DNA of 42,299 bases. Source: an uncultured Oscillospiraceae bacterium. GTDB lineage: Bacteria; Bacillota; Clostridia; Oscillospirales; Acutalibacteraceae. The translations under genes and the position numbers were made by a program. The number at the start of each line of letters is the position of its first letter. Position 1 is the first letter of the stretch. The notes beneath the pieces were generated by a model. It was not told where the DNA came from and searched no databases. It saw nothing but the letters and a program-made list of their open reading frames with translations. Below are positions 41,186 through 42,299 of the stretch, one piece after another. The DNA lies in assembly GCA_902478605.1 (NCBI GenBank), contig CABSLQ010000022.1, forward strand, positions 1-42,299. The letters are read 5' to 3'.

Positions 41186-41422
41186 CTATGTTGGATGATT
41201 TTCACTGCGGATAATCCATTTTGCGAAATCTTCAAAGGAGTCGCCTGCCCGTGTTCCGGCACGGCCTGCCAGATTAAAAAAACAGTTCGGCACCTCTTTT
41301 AATCGCAGATTTTTGCGGATACAAGGCGCACATCCTTTATTGTGTTTCGTAGGGTGCAGGGGGCAGTTCCGGTTTTGGCAGGTACAAAACGGGCTGATGT
41401 TTTCCGTGAGATGGGTATCCAT
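41186..41422 (-). CDS. Cys-rich small protein (DUF6485-like)
   Basis: This 78-residue protein has eight Cys/His ligands in the first half: CTCQNRNC, PLHPTKHNKGCAPC and later VPNCFF. The motif CPLHxxxxKHNKGCAPCIRKNL with a closing CFF looks like a small zinc-binding or iron-sulphur-type fold. From memory it resembles the DUF6485 group of Clostridia. The ATG at 41422 follows the GlcG-like stop directly (TAA then ATG), so the two are translationally coupled. No signal peptide. The function is unknown; a metal-binding helper of the GlcG partner is possible. Confidence 0.75.
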   Translation of the reverse strand: MDTHLTENISPFCTCQNRNCPLHPTKHNKGCAPCIRKNLRLKEVPNCFFNLAGRAGTRAGDSFEDFAKWIIRSENHPT

Positions 41423-41833
41423 TTAACCCGCCAGCTTTTCAAAGACAGACACTACATATTCCGCAATTTCGCAGTCCTGTTCTTCCGTTCCGCCGCCAAC
41501 ACCGATGCCGCCGGCAATTTTGCCGCTGACAAACAGCGGATACCCGCCGGCTACCAGAGTGATCCGCGGATCATTCGTCTGAATGGCCATCAGAGAAGCC
41601 CCTTCCGCAGCAGCAGCGGCGACTTCTTTCGTCTTGCACTGGGTGACAGCCGCGGTATAAGCCTTGCCGGGCACAAGGGTGATGCTCAGCACCAATGCCT
41701 CGCCATATCGACGATATGCACGGGGCAGACCGTTTTCATCGCTGATTGCAAAACTGATGTCGATGCCGAGAGCTTGGCTTTTTTCTCTCGCGGCAGCGCA
41801 CAGCTTGTCACACAATTCATCCGTCAAAAGCAT
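41423..41833 (-). CDS. GlcG/HbpS-family protein
   Basis: This 136-residue protein is read from the ATG at 41833 with ggaggt upstream; the in-frame extension to 41887 lacks a site. It has the GlcG/HbpS (DUF336) fold pattern: an N-terminal amphipathic helix, ISFAISDENGLPRAYRRYGEAL, KAYTAAVTQCKT, and VAGGYPLFVSGKIAGGIGVGGGTEEQDCEIAEYVV. Family members bind haem or cobalamin-like cofactors, or are found with glycolate or propanediol pathways. No such pathway is beside it. The typical GGxPL and GxIGVSG motifs are intact (with GVGGG here). It is the first gene of a two-gene operon with the Cys-rich protein. Confidence 0.85.
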   Translation of the reverse strand: MLLTDELCDKLCAAAREKSQALGIDISFAISDENGLPRAYRRYGEALVLSITLVPGKAYTAAVTQCKTKEVAAAAAEGASLMAIQTNDPRITLVAGGYPLFVSGKIAGGIGVGGGTEEQDCEIAEYVVSVFEKLAG

Positions 41834-41857
41834 TTGATAACCTCCATATTTACAAAT

Positions 41858-41886
41858 TGATACGGGAAAAGCCGCTTTTTGTATCA
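41858..41886. promoter_or_regulatory. Hairpin in the leader of the GlcG-like gene
   Basis: Tgatac (41858-41863) pairs with gtatca (41881-41886), and aaaagc with gcttttt inside. It lies 25 bases before the start codon on the minus strand. It may be an operator or mRNA element; no clear promoter is visible. Between 41890 and 42043 there is no gene. Confidence 0.4.
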
Positions 41887-42043
41887 AGGAAAGTATATCA
41901 AATGGGCTATCTGTTCCGCTTGCCCGTTCCTGCGAAAAACTTGCTTATTTCTTCAGCGGGCTTTGCTGTCAACGCCGAATTAAAAATGCAAGAAAATGCC
42001 GAGGAAATAATGTAGGATAGCGGCGGAGAAAAGATGTAAAAAA

Positions 42044-42299
42044 TCAGGCATTGCCCTGGTCAAAAAGAGTGTTGACAATCTGCTGCTTCTGGCGCATGAA
42101 TTCCTTGCGCTCCTTCAGACGATAGGATTCGCCCTTAATATTGATGACCGTACAGTGATGCAAGACACGGTCGAGGATAGCGGAGGCGATGGTGACATCG
42201 GCAAAGACCTCGTTCCACTGGGAGAATGTTTTGTTGGAGGTAAAGACGGTAGAGGTCTTTTCATAGCGTCTGGCAATGAGCTGAAAGAAAAGATTGGCT
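42044..42299 (-). CDS. istB: IS21-family helper ATPase IstB, C-terminal part (runs off the window)
   Basis: The last 84 residues of an IstB protein read leftward from the window edge to the stop at 42044-42046. The conserved pattern ANLFFQLIARRYE, STVFTSNKTFSQWNEVF and AILDRVLHHC followed by INIKGESYRLKE is diagnostic of the DnaC-like AAA+ helper of IS21 elements. The protein's start, its Walker motifs and the istA transposase gene lie beyond the window. The element end should lie in the 40-100 bases to the left of the stop, which have no obvious repeat visible here. Confidence 0.93.
   Translation of the reverse strand, partial: ANLFFQLIARRYEKTSTVFTSNKTFSQWNEVFADVTIASAILDRVLHHCTVINIKGESYRLKERKEFMRQKQQIVNTLFDQGNA

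Noticed and set aside
41342..41860. A 172-codon plus-strand ORF opposite the GlcG-like gene
   Set aside because: The minus frame has family motifs and a good ribosome site; the plus frame has neither.

Overview
The window looks like the chromosome of a Gram-positive gut-type Clostridium relative (Bacillota, class Clostridia, probably the order Oscillospirales). The reasons are strong AGGAGG-type ribosome binding sites, consensus TTGACA-17-TATAAT promoters, sugar ABC loci built around a DUF5696 lipoprotein and a YIP1-type membrane protein, a TG-motif cell-wall anchor, and an AbiE/SSB/DUF932 conjugative-element block of the kind seen in that group. The order-level assignment is inference from gene content. 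I ran no search.

Layout. (1) 1-600: the tail of an rRNA operon, with the last bases of 23S rRNA, 5S rRNA, a perfect 17-bp hairpin, half of a tRNA, an intact tRNA-Asn and a terminator. (2) 733-6680: a fragment of an integrative/conjugative-type element starting just behind tRNA-Asn. It holds an HTH protein, a membrane protein, the AbiEi/AbiEii toxin-antitoxin pair with its own promoter and candidate operator, a small ORF, an SSB-like gene behind a structured leader, a membrane protein and a DUF932 protein. The DUF932 gene breaks off in mid-sequence. (3) 6670-24750: a carbohydrate-use locus fused to that break. It contains a 5'-trimmed sugar permease, an NHL/YIP1 membrane protein with a frameshift, a DUF5696 lipoprotein, a complete permease pair, a GH78 alpha-rhamnosidase-like enzyme and a second TIM-barrel glycosidase-like protein. 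An IS200 copy follows, then a 1448-residue surface protein of five repeated modules and a secreted GH13-like enzyme. No ABC ATPase or substrate-binding protein is present.

(4) 24900-27250: an IS256-family element whose right end cuts off the 3' end of a glycerate kinase gene. (5) 27385-33760: a GC-richer housekeeping-like stretch. It has a CtpE-like P-type ATPase, two tiny paralogous proteins, an ABC exporter with a MarR regulator, and an orphan MacB/LolD-type ABC ATPase. (6) 33893-40787: a metal-homeostasis island. A Cd/Zn-type P1B ATPase with its metal-binding domain encoded as a separate small gene runs leftward. CopA, fused in frame to a CopZ-like domain, then CsoR, an ArsR-family repressor and an AraC-family regulator run rightward. 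The 274-bp divergent region carries a near-consensus promoter with an ArsR-type dyad for the leftward genes and a CsoR-type dyad for copA. (7) 41186-41833: a GlcG-family protein and a Cys-rich small protein in one operon. (8) 42044-42299: the end of an IS21 istB gene running off the window.

The main points for a second look are the DUF932/permease recombination junction, the copA-copZ fusion that keeps an internal ribosome binding site, the paired small proteins sharing an LPxxVQ core, the structured SSB leader, and the five-module surface protein. I did not find a clearly novel defence or RNA-guided system.
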